From Halochromatium sp. (GTDB lineage Bacteria > Pseudomonadota > Gammaproteobacteria > Chromatiales > Chromatiaceae): a stretch of DNA of 44,586 bases. The stretch is from positions 89,239 through 133,824 of the forward strand of contig POWB01000012.1 of the NCBI GenBank assembly GCA_010912705.1, written 5' to 3'. Shown here piece by piece: positions 10,288-16,882 of the stretch (position 1 is its first letter; every line of letters starts with the position of its first letter). The notes under the pieces are model-generated. The model worked only from the letters and a program-made list of their open reading frames with translations. It was not told where the DNA came from and made no database searches. The translations under genes and the position numbers were made by a program.

Positions 10288-10611
10288 TTAAGTTGCCGAG
10301 CTGGGGTCGAGCCAGAGCCGATCTTCACACAGCTCGAGCCGATAGGTGCGGATCGGCTCATCGGCCGGCTCATCCTCGGGCGCGCCGGTCTCGAGGCTGA
10401 AGCGGCTGCCGTGTAGCGAGCACTTGATCCGGTTGCCATCCAGGCAACCATAGGAGAGCGGATAGTCCTCGTGGCTGCAGTTGTCTTCGACCGCGTAGTA
10501 GCGGTCTTCGACCCGCGCGATGATGTACGGCTTCTGTGCCACCTCGACGCGGATGAACTTGCCGGGCGGGATCTCATCGGCCTTGGCGACCTCGACGAAA
10601 GGTGATTCCAT
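10288..10611 (-). CDS. Rieske-type [2Fe-2S] ferredoxin
   Basis: A 107-residue soluble electron carrier. The cluster ligands are clear: CSH at about 46-48 and CSLHG at about 64-68, giving the C-x-H ... C-x2-H pattern of Rieske proteins. Length and the absence of a signal peptide or membrane anchor match ferredoxin components of ring-hydroxylating oxygenases or nitrite reductase small subunits rather than the bc1 Rieske. No oxygenase or reductase gene is adjacent. It lies about 100 bases after a TrpD-like gene on the same strand, with a strong hairpin between them, so it may be co-transcribed or separately regulated. The redox partner is unknown. Confidence 0.9.
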   Translation of the reverse strand: MESPFVEVAKADEIPPGKFIRVEVAQKPYIIARVEDRYYAVEDNCSHEDYPLSYGCLDGNRIKCSLHGSRFSLETGAPEDEPADEPIRTYRLELCEDRLWLDPSSAT

Positions 10612-10649
10612 CAGTGTCAGTCTCCTGAGTGAGTAGCTGTCTACTTGTT

Positions 10650-10692
10650 GCTTCCCGATGATCGCACGACAGTGGCGATCAGATCGGGAAGC
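10650..10692. other. strong stem-loop between the TrpD-like and Rieske genes
   Basis: GCTTCCCGAT (10650-10659) pairs with ATCGGGAAGC (10683-10692), and inside it GATCGC (10660-10665) pairs with GCGATC (10675-10680), with a two-base bulge. No T-run follows on the minus strand, so it may be an RNA-processing or stability element rather than a simple terminator. Confidence 0.6.
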
Positions 10693-10709
10693 AGTTGCTG
10701 GACCCTTTC

Positions 10710-11822
10710 TTACTGCAGGCGTCGCGCGGCGGCGCCTGAGTCGAGTGCAGCGCGGATGCGATCGGCGCCGGCGGCGATGGTCTGCTCGCGTCCCAGATGC
10801 CAGAGGATGAGTGCGCCGGAGAAGACTAGGCTGTCGTAGGTCGGGCCGCGCTGACCTTCCAGTGCCGCCATGCCGGCTTGCGCAGCCGCCTTCGCGGTGG
10901 CGGGCACGTCAACCGCGACGGCGATATCGTCATTTGGGCGGCTGACCGTGGGCAGATCGTCTGGCAGCGGCACCGCACGCACATTTTGCTCGATGCCGAC
11001 CTCTGCCGGATCGATGTCGAACGACTGCTCCTCGCCCAGATGCTGATAGTTGAAGCAGACACCGGTCTGGCGCAACGATGGCACGATGCCGCCCTCGACA
11101 CCGCGCACCAACAACGCCGATTCATAGCCAGCGTGGCGGGCGAGCAGGGCATAGATGCGCGGATAGGGCTTGTGCACATAGCCGGTCACCAGATGGGTCT
11201 TCTTGCGCCCGTGGATCGGTCGCGCCATGACCTCCACCGTAGTGATGACCTGGCGCTTAACGATAGTGCTGCGCAGCGGCACCAGATCATGCAGCTTCGG
11301 CGCAAAGGCACGCTGATCGATGTAGGTCCAGCCAATACTGGGATCGGACACACGCGCCGCTGCCTCAGCCGGGCTGAGGTCGACCGGCAGACCGGCTGCC
11401 TCCAGCACATGGCGATGGGTCACGCCGAACTTGGGGCCGACCGCATCGACGCCATGGGAAACCGCCGGCACACCGCACTCGGCCAAGAGCGGCGCGAGGA
11501 AGGGCGAGGACGGTAGGCAACGGTTATAGCCGTCATAGGGATCAGCGAGATCGACCACCTCATCGACGTCGGCGACCAGATGATCGGTCGCATCGCGCAC
11601 GGCATCGAGCACGCCACGCTGCTCATCATCGGTCTCGCGCTTCATGCGCAGGGCAATCAGGAAGATCCCGGCCTGGACCGGATCAACCGCGCTGTCCAGG
11701 ATTGCGTTCATACCAAGGCGCGCCTCCTCCATCGAGATGTCCTTCGACAACTCCGGGCCAGTGGCAATGCGTTGCAGGATAGAGCGCATCGAGCGTTGGG
11801 TTTCGTTCATGAGCGGGGACAT
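10710..11822 (-). CDS. anthranilate phosphoribosyltransferase-like protein (TrpD-related)
   Basis: A 370-residue protein with the overall TrpD/nucleoside phosphorylase class III fold: an N-terminal helical part (RSILQRIATG, EEARLGMNAIL, AGIFLIALRMK) and a large alpha/beta domain (VSHGVDAVGPKFGVTH, LLARHAGYESALLVRGVEGG). True TrpD binds PRPP with a GTGGD loop. The equivalent place here reads ADPYDGYNR, so ordinary anthranilate phosphoribosyl transfer is unlikely. There are no other trp genes nearby. The start is uncertain: I chose ATG 11822, with ATG 11810 and an upstream frame to 11891 as alternatives, none with a good ribosome site. It lies upstream of a Rieske ferredoxin gene on the same strand. 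Family is confident; reaction unknown. Confidence 0.85.
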   Translation of the reverse strand: MSPLMNETQRSMRSILQRIATGPELSKDISMEEARLGMNAILDSAVDPVQAGIFLIALRMKRETDDEQRGVLDAVRDATDHLVADVDEVVDLADPYDGYNRCLPSSPFLAPLLAECGVPAVSHGVDAVGPKFGVTHRHVLEAAGLPVDLSPAEAAARVSDPSIGWTYIDQRAFAPKLHDLVPLRSTIVKRQVITTVEVMARPIHGRKKTHLVTGYVHKPYPRIYALLARHAGYESALLVRGVEGGIVPSLRQTGVCFNYQHLGEEQSFDIDPAEVGIEQNVRAVPLPDDLPTVSRPNDDIAVAVDVPATAKAAAQAGMAALEGQRGPTYDSLVFSGALILWHLGREQTIAAGADRIRAALDSGAAARRLQ

Positions 11823-11958
11823 CTCGTGGCAGGCTGAAAGTAGAACCCCGCAAAGCTCGGGGTTAGTGGGGCTGGGTTCAAGGCATTGCACCTGGTCCGC
11901 CGCCGCTGACTCTGCGTCAGTGCGAACGGAGACGTCTCTGGAGGTGCTGCGTCTCTTG

Positions 11959-11971
11959 TACTAACATAGTA
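11959..11971. promoter_or_regulatory. short inverted repeat, candidate TacA operator
   Basis: TACTA-ACA-TAGTA lies 30 bases before the antitoxin start, with the TAGTAT part able to serve as a -10 element. Ribbon-helix-helix antitoxins of the TacA type usually repress their own promoter by binding such repeats; the assignment here is inferred from position. Confidence 0.4.
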
Positions 11972-12000
11972 TCCCATTTGCACCACAAAGAGGCTGTCTC

Positions 12001-12285
12001 ATGTCCACCGCATCACCCACTCGCACCGCGAGACTTGGGCTACGTGCGACCCCGCAACAGGAAACTGTCTTGCGTCGCGCAGCCGAGGTCGCGCACAAGT
12101 CGCTGACGGATTTCATTCTCGACGCCGCTTACCAGGCCGCCGAGCAAACCTTACTCGATCAGCGCTTATTCATGGTGTCAGGCCATCATTACCAAGCGCT
12201 CCTTGAGATGCTCGATCGACCCGAATCCGATAACGCCGGTTTGGCCGACCTGTTCTCGCGGCCCTCGGTCTGGACTGATCGATGA
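12001..12285 (+). CDS. tacA: TacA-type antitoxin (DUF1778)
   Basis: A 94-residue antitoxin of a type II toxin-antitoxin pair. The N-terminal half (RTARLGLRATPQQETVLRRA, then HKSLTDFILDAAYQAAE) is the DUF1778 ribbon-helix-helix DNA-binding domain; the C-terminal tail would wrap and neutralise the acetyltransferase toxin. AGAGG lies eight bases before the ATG. It overlaps the toxin gene by four bases (ATGA), the normal coupling for this pair. It probably represses its own promoter together with the toxin, and a short inverted repeat lies just upstream. Confidence 0.93.
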   Translation: MSTASPTRTARLGLRATPQQETVLRRAAEVAHKSLTDFILDAAYQAAEQTLLDQRLFMVSGHHYQALLEMLDRPESDNAGLADLFSRPSVWTDR

Positions 12286-12803
12286 AGCTATCGCCACCGC
12301 GGCCACTCGATGCACGCGACCAGTTGGAATCCTTCGACTGCGGTAAGCCAGCACTCAGGGACTGGCTGCTACGCCACGCGCGCCAGGCTCAAGGCAGCGG
12401 TTCGGCGAGAACCTTTGTTGTCTGCGATGGCGATCGCGTGGCCGGGTACTACAGCATAACCGTTGGCCAGATCGATACCTTGGATGCCCCAGAGCGGATT
12501 CGGCGCGGCATGGGCCAGTACCCAATCCCTTTAGTCATCTTGGCAAGGTTAGCGGTCGATATCCTGTACCAAGGGCGAGGCCTCGGCATCAGCCTGTTGC
12601 AGGATGCCATCCGCCGAACCATCGCCATGGCTCAACAGGCCGGTATTCGGGCCCTACTGACACATCCCATCGATGCCAATGCAGAGGCGTTCTATCGCCG
12701 CTTTGGCTTTGAGCCGACGCGCGTGAACGAGCGGCAGTTGATCCTGCTGCTTAAGGATGCAAAGCGCTATGCCGGTCCGCTCAAGCAACCGGATGATCGG
12801 TGA
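12282..12803 (+). CDS. tacT: TacT-type GNAT acetyltransferase toxin
   Basis: The toxin is 173 residues, of the GNAT family that acetylates the amino group of charged tRNAs and so blocks translation. Family hallmarks are visible: FDCGKPALRDWL near the N-terminus, ARTFVV, GYYSI, the IPLVILARLAVD strand, the acetyl-CoA loop QGRGLGISLL (R/Q-x-x-G-x-G/A) and the AEAFYRRFGFEP end with the conserved tyrosine. It looks full length and intact. It overlaps the antitoxin gene by four bases. Only 15 bases separate it from the convergent amidase gene, with no obvious terminator between. Confidence 0.94.
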   Translation: MKLSPPRPLDARDQLESFDCGKPALRDWLLRHARQAQGSGSARTFVVCDGDRVAGYYSITVGQIDTLDAPERIRRGMGQYPIPLVILARLAVDILYQGRGLGISLLQDAIRRTIAMAQQAGIRALLTHPIDANAEAFYRRFGFEPTRVNERQLILLLKDAKRYAGPLKQPDDR

Positions 12804-12818
12804 CGGCGCCATCTGACA

Positions 12819-13811
12819 TCAATCACGCCAGCGTTTCAACAGGTCAGCGTAAGCATCGATGCGCCGATCACGCAGGAAGGGCCAGATCCGGCGCACCTGC
12901 TCGGTACGGGCTAGATCGATCTCGGCGATCAGCAGCTTTTCTTGGTCCGCGGGAGCTTGCGCCAGGATCTCGCCTTGTGGGCCGCAGATGAAGGAGTTGC
13001 CCCAGAATTGGATGCCGGCGCAGGTGCCGGTCGCTGTCCTTTTTGGTTCAGGTGCTGTTTCTGGCCCGGATACTGGTCTCAATTCTGACCTTGGTCCTGA
13101 TCCTGATCCTGATCCTGATGCCGGTCTCGTCTCCGTTTCCGCTGTGGGACTCAGCTCGAAGCCGACGCGATTACAGGCCAGCAAGGGCAGACCATTGGCG
13201 ATCGCGTGCCCGCGCTGCACCGTCATCCAGGCATCGAGCTGGCGCGCTTGCTCCTCGGCATCATCTAGCGGGTCCCAGCCAATCGCAGTTGGATACAGCA
13301 GCAGCTCAGCACCCGCTAGTGCCATCAGCCGCGCCGCCTCCGGGAACCACTGATCCCAGCAGACCAGCACGCCGAGCCGGCCAACGGCGGTATCGACCGG
13401 CTCAAAACCAAGGTCGCCGGGCGTAAAGTAGAACTTCTCGTAGAAGCCGGGATCATCCGGGATATGCATCTTTCGATAGACGCCCGCCAGGCTGCCATCT
13501 GCATCCAAGACCACGGCGGTGTTGTGATAGACACCTGGACCGCGGCGCTCGAAGACCGAGCCGACGATGACCATACGGAACTTGGCAGCCAAGGCGCCGA
13601 GCCAGTCGGTGGTTGGGCCAGGGATCGGCTCGGCCCGGTCGAACTGTGCCGTGTCCTCGGTTTGACAGAAGTAGGGGCCGTTGTGCAGCTCCGGCAGCAG
13701 GACGAGCCGGCAGCCGCTCGCGTTGGCGCGCTCAAGGTGCGCTTGGCAGGTCTCGAGGTTGCAGGGAATGGTGAGCCGAGCACTCGCTTGGATGAGAGCG
13801 GTTCTGAGCAT
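12819..13811 (-). CDS. nitrilase-family amidase (N-carbamoylputrescine amidase-like) with an inserted loop
   Basis: A carbon-nitrogen hydrolase of 330 residues. The Glu-Lys-Cys triad is complete: E41 in LLPELHNGPYF, K114 in YRKMHIPDD and C151 in VCWDQWFPE. The phenylalanine-rich motif around the glutamate and the C-terminal AQAPADQEKLLIAEIDL and RDRRIDAYADLLKRW match N-carbamoylputrescine amidases (AguB) of polyamine synthesis. Between RVGFE (about 215-219) and GIQFWGNSF (266-274) lies a low-complexity stretch of about 40 residues rich in Gly, Ser, Pro and Thr, encoded partly by hexamer repeats; related enzymes have only a short loop there. The start ATG 13811 is chosen by family length; no ribosome site is clear. 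It follows the coiled-coil gene closely and may be its operon partner. Confidence 0.9.
   Translation of the reverse strand: MLRTALIQASARLTIPCNLETCQAHLERANASGCRLVLLPELHNGPYFCQTEDTAQFDRAEPIPGPTTDWLGALAAKFRMVIVGSVFERRGPGVYHNTAVVLDADGSLAGVYRKMHIPDDPGFYEKFYFTPGDLGFEPVDTAVGRLGVLVCWDQWFPEAARLMALAGAELLLYPTAIGWDPLDDAEEQARQLDAWMTVQRGHAIANGLPLLACNRVGFELSPTAETETRPASGSGSGSGPRSELRPVSGPETAPEPKRTATGTCAGIQFWGNSFICGPQGEILAQAPADQEKLLIAEIDLARTEQVRRIWPFLRDRRIDAYADLLKRWRD
13095..13118. repeat. TCCTGA hexamer tandem repeat inside the amidase gene
   Basis: Four perfect TCCTGA copies in a row, flanked by degenerate copies. On the coding (minus) strand they encode a run of Gly-Ser pairs, and because the unit is six bases, copy-number changes keep the frame. 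It forms the core of the extra loop in the amidase. Confidence 0.9.
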
Positions 13812-13834
13812 TGATGATGCCAACTGAGAGGTCG

Positions 13835-14203
13835 CTAGGGCCAAAGCTTTAGCACGCCGATGATGACACCACCAACGCCGATCGTGATGCCAAAGGACCA
13901 GCGCATAAAACTATCCATGCGCTGCTGCAGGTTGCGGATATCCTGCTGAACGCTCTCGAAGCGCTTATCGACCTGCTCGAAGCGCTGATCCATGTTGGCT
14001 TGCATGGCCTCGAAGCGTTTATCCATCAAGGCAAAACCCTCGCGCATCAGCTCGCGCTGATGCTTCAGCTCTTCCTCGACGCGGACCATACGCTCGCGCA
14101 GCTCGATCTCGTACACCGCCGGCGGCTTGCCAAGACTCTGCTCGGCCAGCCAGTCGCCGATGTGTGCTTTGATGAACTCGATGTCTTCTTGGGCGAGAGT
14201 CAT
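13835..14203 (-). CDS. coiled-coil protein with C-terminal membrane anchor
   Basis: A 122-residue protein that I recognise only as a type. The N-terminal part (EDIEFIKAHIGDWLAEQS) is followed by a long heptad coiled coil (about 33-100) containing near-repeats DKRFEAMQ, DQRFEQVD and DKRFESVQ, and a single C-terminal membrane helix (about 103-120). Similar small tail-anchored coiled-coil proteins are common in purple sulfur and other proteobacteria without known function. Its ATG overlaps the stop of the large upstream gene (ATGA), so the two are translationally coupled and probably work together at the membrane. Confidence 0.8.
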   Translation of the reverse strand: MTLAQEDIEFIKAHIGDWLAEQSLGKPPAVYEIELRERMVRVEEELKHQRELMREGFALMDKRFEAMQANMDQRFEQVDKRFESVQQDIRNLQQRMDSFMRWSFGITIGVGGVIIGVLKLWP

Positions 14204-16362
14204 GATTGCGGACGACGTTCTGGCATGATCGTGATGATGGGTCGCACTTCTTCTAGATCCGCTTGTGTCGCGGTGGCTACATCGGTTGTGGCGATCTTTC
14301 TAAGATAGTTCTCCGCCATCGCCAGCTTGCGCGCGCGTGCGGCATTTGCGGCCAACTTGGCCCAGCTAGCATCCTTCTGAGCGGTCGTGAGGTTACTTTG
14401 CTGCAGCGTATTCGCGGCGCGTCTAAAGAGTGCAACGCTAGCCTTGTCGTTCGTACGGCTTTGAAGACGAGCGATTGATGCTTGTAGCGCGAGTTTCGTT
14501 AGCAAAGGCTCATTGATCCGATCAGTGATCCTGATGGCGTGCTGAAAATGAGCATCGGCGATCTCCGGGGTGGCTGTGGTGCGCCCCAGAAGCGCGTAAG
14601 CAAATGCCTGATCAACAACTGAGTTGATCATTTCGGCTAAAGAGGGCAAGCCGAACGAATGACCGGCAAGGGCTTGTCGTTCGAGCAGCGCGAGTAAGAA
14701 ACGATCGCGCTCGTCCGGACTCTCAATGGCCTGGCCAATCGCAACGGCGCGTTGAAGATGACCAATCTCCACCCAAGCTCGGGCAAGATCCTCTAATGCG
14801 GCTTGTCGTGTGGCGGTTTGCTCGATTGCTTCAGCTAGCGTCTGTCCTTGGCTGAGGATCTTATCCGCTTGATCCCGTTCGCTGAGCTGGGCGAAGGCCT
14901 TGCCCAGTTGGCTGATGGCCTCTATACGCGCCTGGTCGGTACGAAGCTGGTCTAGAGCGGAGACGGCATGATCAAGGCTTGTTATCGCGGAATCAGACAT
15001 CCCCAGCCAGGCTTGTGCCCAGGCCAGGCGAGCCCAGGTTTCGGCGACTCTGTCTGCCACGCCTGAGGTTGTAAGCCAAGATTCAGTTTGCTTCAGCACG
15101 CGAGTGGCTAGTGCCGGTTGGTTGGCTTCAACGAAGAGCGGCACAAGACCCGTCGCGATCGCTACGCGATGATCGACCGATGAAATCGATGCAATATGAT
15201 CAAGAATCGCGTCAAGGAGTGAAGAGGCATTCTCGGGTTGCCCGAGACGAAGATAGCCAAGTACAGTAAAGAGTAGCGCTTGGTAGCGCATTGAGGGTTG
15301 CTGAATTGCGATTGCCAGCTGCTGGGATTGCTTGAGTTCGTCTAGATCAGCACTGAACCTGGCCTGCTCCAGCAGGTAAGTATCCCATTCGAGATCCTCG
15401 CGTTTCTCGATTAATGTGAATTGTGGTGGCGGGGTCGCGGGATTAACGGGCTCGGTAGCCGTATCACTTAGGTCGCTGGAGATGATCTGTTGACTTGGCG
15501 CCTCACTCATCAACGCACTGCCATTGGTTATCGGTTTTATCGTTTTCTCGATAAGTGTCTGCGATAATGCGGCAATCTGCTCCTGTGGTGAAGCGCCGGG
15601 AAGCGCTTGCGTATCGGGGTCAGAAAGTTGTTGATTTTCCGTGCTAGTTGGTATCTCAAGCGCGGGCATGCCGTTCAGCATATCAATGCTGAGCTGCATT
15701 TCCGATGGCGGCAGTTTACCCGTTTCGCCAAGGAATAGCTTGCTAACGCCAATACCGGCTCCAACGCCTAAGAAGAGCATCAGAGCCGCGGAGCTGATCA
15801 ATCGTCCCCGAGTATTGATGGCCGCAGGTAACCCAAGTTGTTTTCGGATGCGGTCTTCCAAGGCTTTTCGGCGCGCTTCATCCTCGCTTTGCTGACGCTG
15901 ACGGGCTTGCTCTTCTTGCTGAACATGCTTAATGCGTTCTAGGCGCTCGCGGACGACTTTCTCTTCATCTTTGCGTTGCTGGTTAACGACGTATTTGGCG
16001 ATAACAACCTTGCAATGAGGGCAAACCGCTTGCGCCTCTTTGCCCTCTTCATCCTCCAGCGGTTGCCCACAAGCAGGACAGGTGGATTTTGCCTGTTGAA
16101 TTGGAGTAAGCTCAAGTTTCTTGGCGCTGTCTGTACTGGGACTATATTTTGCCTTGGCTCCAGCTTGTACGAGCGCTGTTTGATAGCGCTTAGCAATTTC
16201 CGCGGTGACGTTTTTCTTGATCAGCGTGCCCGAGGTTTTGCTGAGAAGTGCCCTGGCCTTATCGGGTGTAATGGAAAAGGCAACGGAGATGGCCTGTACA
16301 ACCTCATCGGCCTCTTTGTTTTCTTGGATGCCAAATAAGATAACATTATAGCGTTTTTCCAT
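14200..16362 (-). CDS. large membrane protein: bL12-like domain, zinc ribbon, helical repeats
   Basis: This 720-residue protein has an architecture I cannot match to a named family. Residues 1-75 resemble the C-terminal domain of ribosomal protein bL12 (alpha/beta, with an ARALLSKTSGTLIKK segment). Next comes a zinc ribbon with C95-x2-C98 and C114-x2-C117, then a charged coiled coil (about 125-178), one membrane helix (about 188-210), a linker rich in Pro/Ser/Thr, and from about 330 to 710 helical repeats of TPR-like character. The zinc ribbon should be cytoplasmic and the repeats periplasmic. The start at 16362 follows AGGAT at a suitable distance. It is transcribed in the same direction as the pilus operon, 90 bases beyond it, and overlaps the coiled-coil gene downstream. 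Confidence 0.8.
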   Translation of the reverse strand: MEKRYNVILFGIQENKEADEVVQAISVAFSITPDKARALLSKTSGTLIKKNVTAEIAKRYQTALVQAGAKAKYSPSTDSAKKLELTPIQQAKSTCPACGQPLEDEEGKEAQAVCPHCKVVIAKYVVNQQRKDEEKVVRERLERIKHVQQEEQARQRQQSEDEARRKALEDRIRKQLGLPAAINTRGRLISSAALMLFLGVGAGIGVSKLFLGETGKLPPSEMQLSIDMLNGMPALEIPTSTENQQLSDPDTQALPGASPQEQIAALSQTLIEKTIKPITNGSALMSEAPSQQIISSDLSDTATEPVNPATPPPQFTLIEKREDLEWDTYLLEQARFSADLDELKQSQQLAIAIQQPSMRYQALLFTVLGYLRLGQPENASSLLDAILDHIASISSVDHRVAIATGLVPLFVEANQPALATRVLKQTESWLTTSGVADRVAETWARLAWAQAWLGMSDSAITSLDHAVSALDQLRTDQARIEAISQLGKAFAQLSERDQADKILSQGQTLAEAIEQTATRQAALEDLARAWVEIGHLQRAVAIGQAIESPDERDRFLLALLERQALAGHSFGLPSLAEMINSVVDQAFAYALLGRTTATPEIADAHFQHAIRITDRINEPLLTKLALQASIARLQSRTNDKASVALFRRAANTLQQSNLTTAQKDASWAKLAANAARARKLAMAENYLRKIATTDVATATQADLEEVRPIITIMPERRPQS

Positions 16363-16452
16363 CTCGCAATCCTGCAATTTTTAGTAGTGCCGAAGGTGAT
16401 CTCTCTTTAATCTTCTTAGAGTCTGCACTGATTAGACATGATGATTTATTAA

Positions 16453-16869
16453 TTATCGACGCCAACAGGTTGCGATGCTTCCAGCAGATCCTTTTTGGCC
16501 CAATTGATTGATGGATAGGTCTCCGCAGGCATCAGATGCTTGTGGCCCTCCAGCAACAGGTTGGGCTAGGATGACGAAGGTATTCGCATTTGGCTCACTG
16601 GCGGCAAATGAAAAAGTATAGCGAGTTGGCATACTGCCTTCGTTGATACAGCCAACAGCTGGTAGGGCACCCAGGTAGCTAGAGGATGATGTAAAGCGCC
16701 GTTCCATCTGCTGCGCGAGTTCCATGAGACAGGATGCTGCATTACTTCGCCAGGAGCGCTGTAACGAGTTTTGATAGGACGGGTAGGCTATCGCGGCCAG
16801 GATACCGACAATAGCGACGGTAATCATGAGTTCGATGAGCGTGAAACCGACGCCGGATCGAATGTGCAT
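16453..16869 (-). CDS. pilE: PilE-like type IV minor pilin
   Basis: A 138-residue prepilin, with the class III signal MHIRSGVG followed by FTLIELMITVAIVGILAAIA: cleavage after glycine, phenylalanine at +1, glutamate at +5 and the hydrophobic assembly helix. The C-terminal domain has two cysteine pairs (CLMEL, GCINE, ACGD, TCWRR) for a D-loop disulfide. It starts 13 bases after the stop of pilY1, the usual last position of the minor pilin operon. A longer open frame exists, but the leader position fixes the start, with GAGGT upstream as a weak ribosome site. It is a minor, probably initiating subunit rather than the major pilin. Confidence 0.9.
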   Translation of the reverse strand: MHIRSGVGFTLIELMITVAIVGILAAIAYPSYQNSLQRSWRSNAASCLMELAQQMERRFTSSSSYLGALPAVGCINEGSMPTRYTFSFAASEPNANTFVILAQPVAGGPQASDACGDLSINQLGQKGSAGSIATCWRR

Positions 16870-16882
16870 GGGAGAAATAACC

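Noticed and set aside
13080..13125. Possible CRISPR-like or phase-variation repeat
   Set aside because: Only four perfect 6-bp units within a coding sequence and without spacers; in-frame hexamers would not switch expression on or off.
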